Shown: one piece after another, positions 63,827-64,000 of the stretch
Layout of the letters: each line of letters opens with the position of its first letter
How positions within the stretch are numbered: position 1 is the first letter of the stretch
NCBI GenBank assembly: GCA_965224535.1
Contig: CBDCZR010000019.1
Span: 186,001-250,000, forward strand
Direction: 5' to 3'
Source of the DNA: JBCDHN01 sp965224535
GTDB lineage: Bacteria; Verrucomicrobiota; Verrucomicrobiia; Verrucomicrobiales; DEV007
Length of the DNA stretch: 64,000 nucleotides
Notes under the pieces: generated by a model
Database searches by the model: none
Seen by the model: the letters and a program-made list of their open reading frames with translations, nothing else
Told to the model about the DNA's origin: nothing
Position numbers and translations under genes: made by a program

Positions 63827-64000
63827 TCAGCGCGGCCGAACCTCGATATCCGCCACCACCATGGCGTGATCGCTGGCCCAACTGGTGCGCTTTTCCGCGT
63901 GGGCGACACTGATGCCGGGCGCCAGCCAAATGTGGTCCAGACTCAACGCCGGAAGCGGCCACGGCCAGGTTTCGCGCACACCGACGCCCTCGGCCTCAAA
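63827..64000 (-). CDS. Endonuclease/exonuclease/phosphatase family protein, partial
   Basis: Only the last 57 residues are inside the window (open to base 64000). ALSLDHIWLAPGI and TSWASDHAMVVADIEV are the final strand and the catalytic SDH motif of the EEP superfamily. It is convergent with nothing and upstream of the DUF1549 gene on the same strand, 92 bases away. Confidence 0.75.
   Translation of the reverse strand, partial: FEAEGVGVRETWPWPLPALSLDHIWLAPGISVAHAEKRTSWASDHAMVVADIEVRPR

Overview
The window reads as a chromosome segment of a GC-rich, Gram-negative member of the Verrucomicrobiota (PVC superphylum). The evidence is the density of PVC marker families: two DUF1501 proteins, one DUF1549/DUF1553 protein, two DUF1552 proteins, a membrane-bound-dehydrogenase/HEAT/cytochrome c protein of PVC type, many TAT-type secreted proteins, and an outer-membrane toolkit (TolC-like protein, MlaEFD, lipoproteins). 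Gene order mixes short housekeeping operons with decayed accessory DNA.

Layout. 0-6 kb: end of a TPR protein with a PHM-like fragment, two small envelope proteins, miaA, an RRM protein, then a leftward group (secreted protein, glycosyltransferase, GNAT). 6-14.6 kb: an accessory block bracketed by two directly oriented copies of a UbiA-type prenyltransferase 3' region (a broken one at 6.05-6.40 kb, an intact gene at 14.57 kb). Inside is a tight rightward operon encoding a trans-prenyl diphosphate synthase, a START-like (SRPBCC) protein, an MMPL/RND exporter, a secreted DUF1579 protein and a tri-haem cytochrome c, followed by an IS1634-like element with a frameshifted transposase. This is the best candidate for an undescribed system: synthesis, handling, export and possibly oxidation of an isoprenoid lipid. 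15.4-20.2 kb: secreted proteins and a sulfotransferase, several carrying single-base frameshifts. 20.9-31.4 kb: alpha/beta hydrolase, YaaA, an unrecognised TPR-like protein with a possible C-terminal PH-like domain, a DUF433/DUF5615 toxin-antitoxin pair, an M81 peptidase, a trypsin-like protease and a TolC-like protein. 31.5-37.3 kb: DUF1501, HicB-like, TIM-barrel, winged-helix-like, NUDIX and DUF1552 genes. 37.3-50.4 kb: rpsT, an Rbs-type sugar ABC transporter whose permease carries an extra non-membrane domain, DUF420, MgtE, SCO1, a DUF58/BatD-like pair, a second DUF1552, a gene graveyard with TIR-domain fragments, and the mlaEFD lipid-transport operon. 50.5-64 kb: toxin-antitoxin genes, a leftward aromatic group (lipoprotein, tyrA, aroA) interrupted by a 160-bp MITE, a PVC cytochrome, tRNA-Asn, Nif3, glutaredoxin, a DUF1549/DUF1501 operon and the end of an endonuclease/exonuclease/phosphatase gene.

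How the parts fit: most recognisable genes serve the envelope (lipid transport, export, secreted hydrolases, c-type cytochromes) with scattered core functions (tRNA modification, shikimate and tyrosine pathways, S20). Apparent single-base indels at about 13.71, 15.95, 16.22 and 19.30 kb could be real decay or assembly error; they are flagged individually. No rRNA, CRISPR array, integrase or prophage was recognised.
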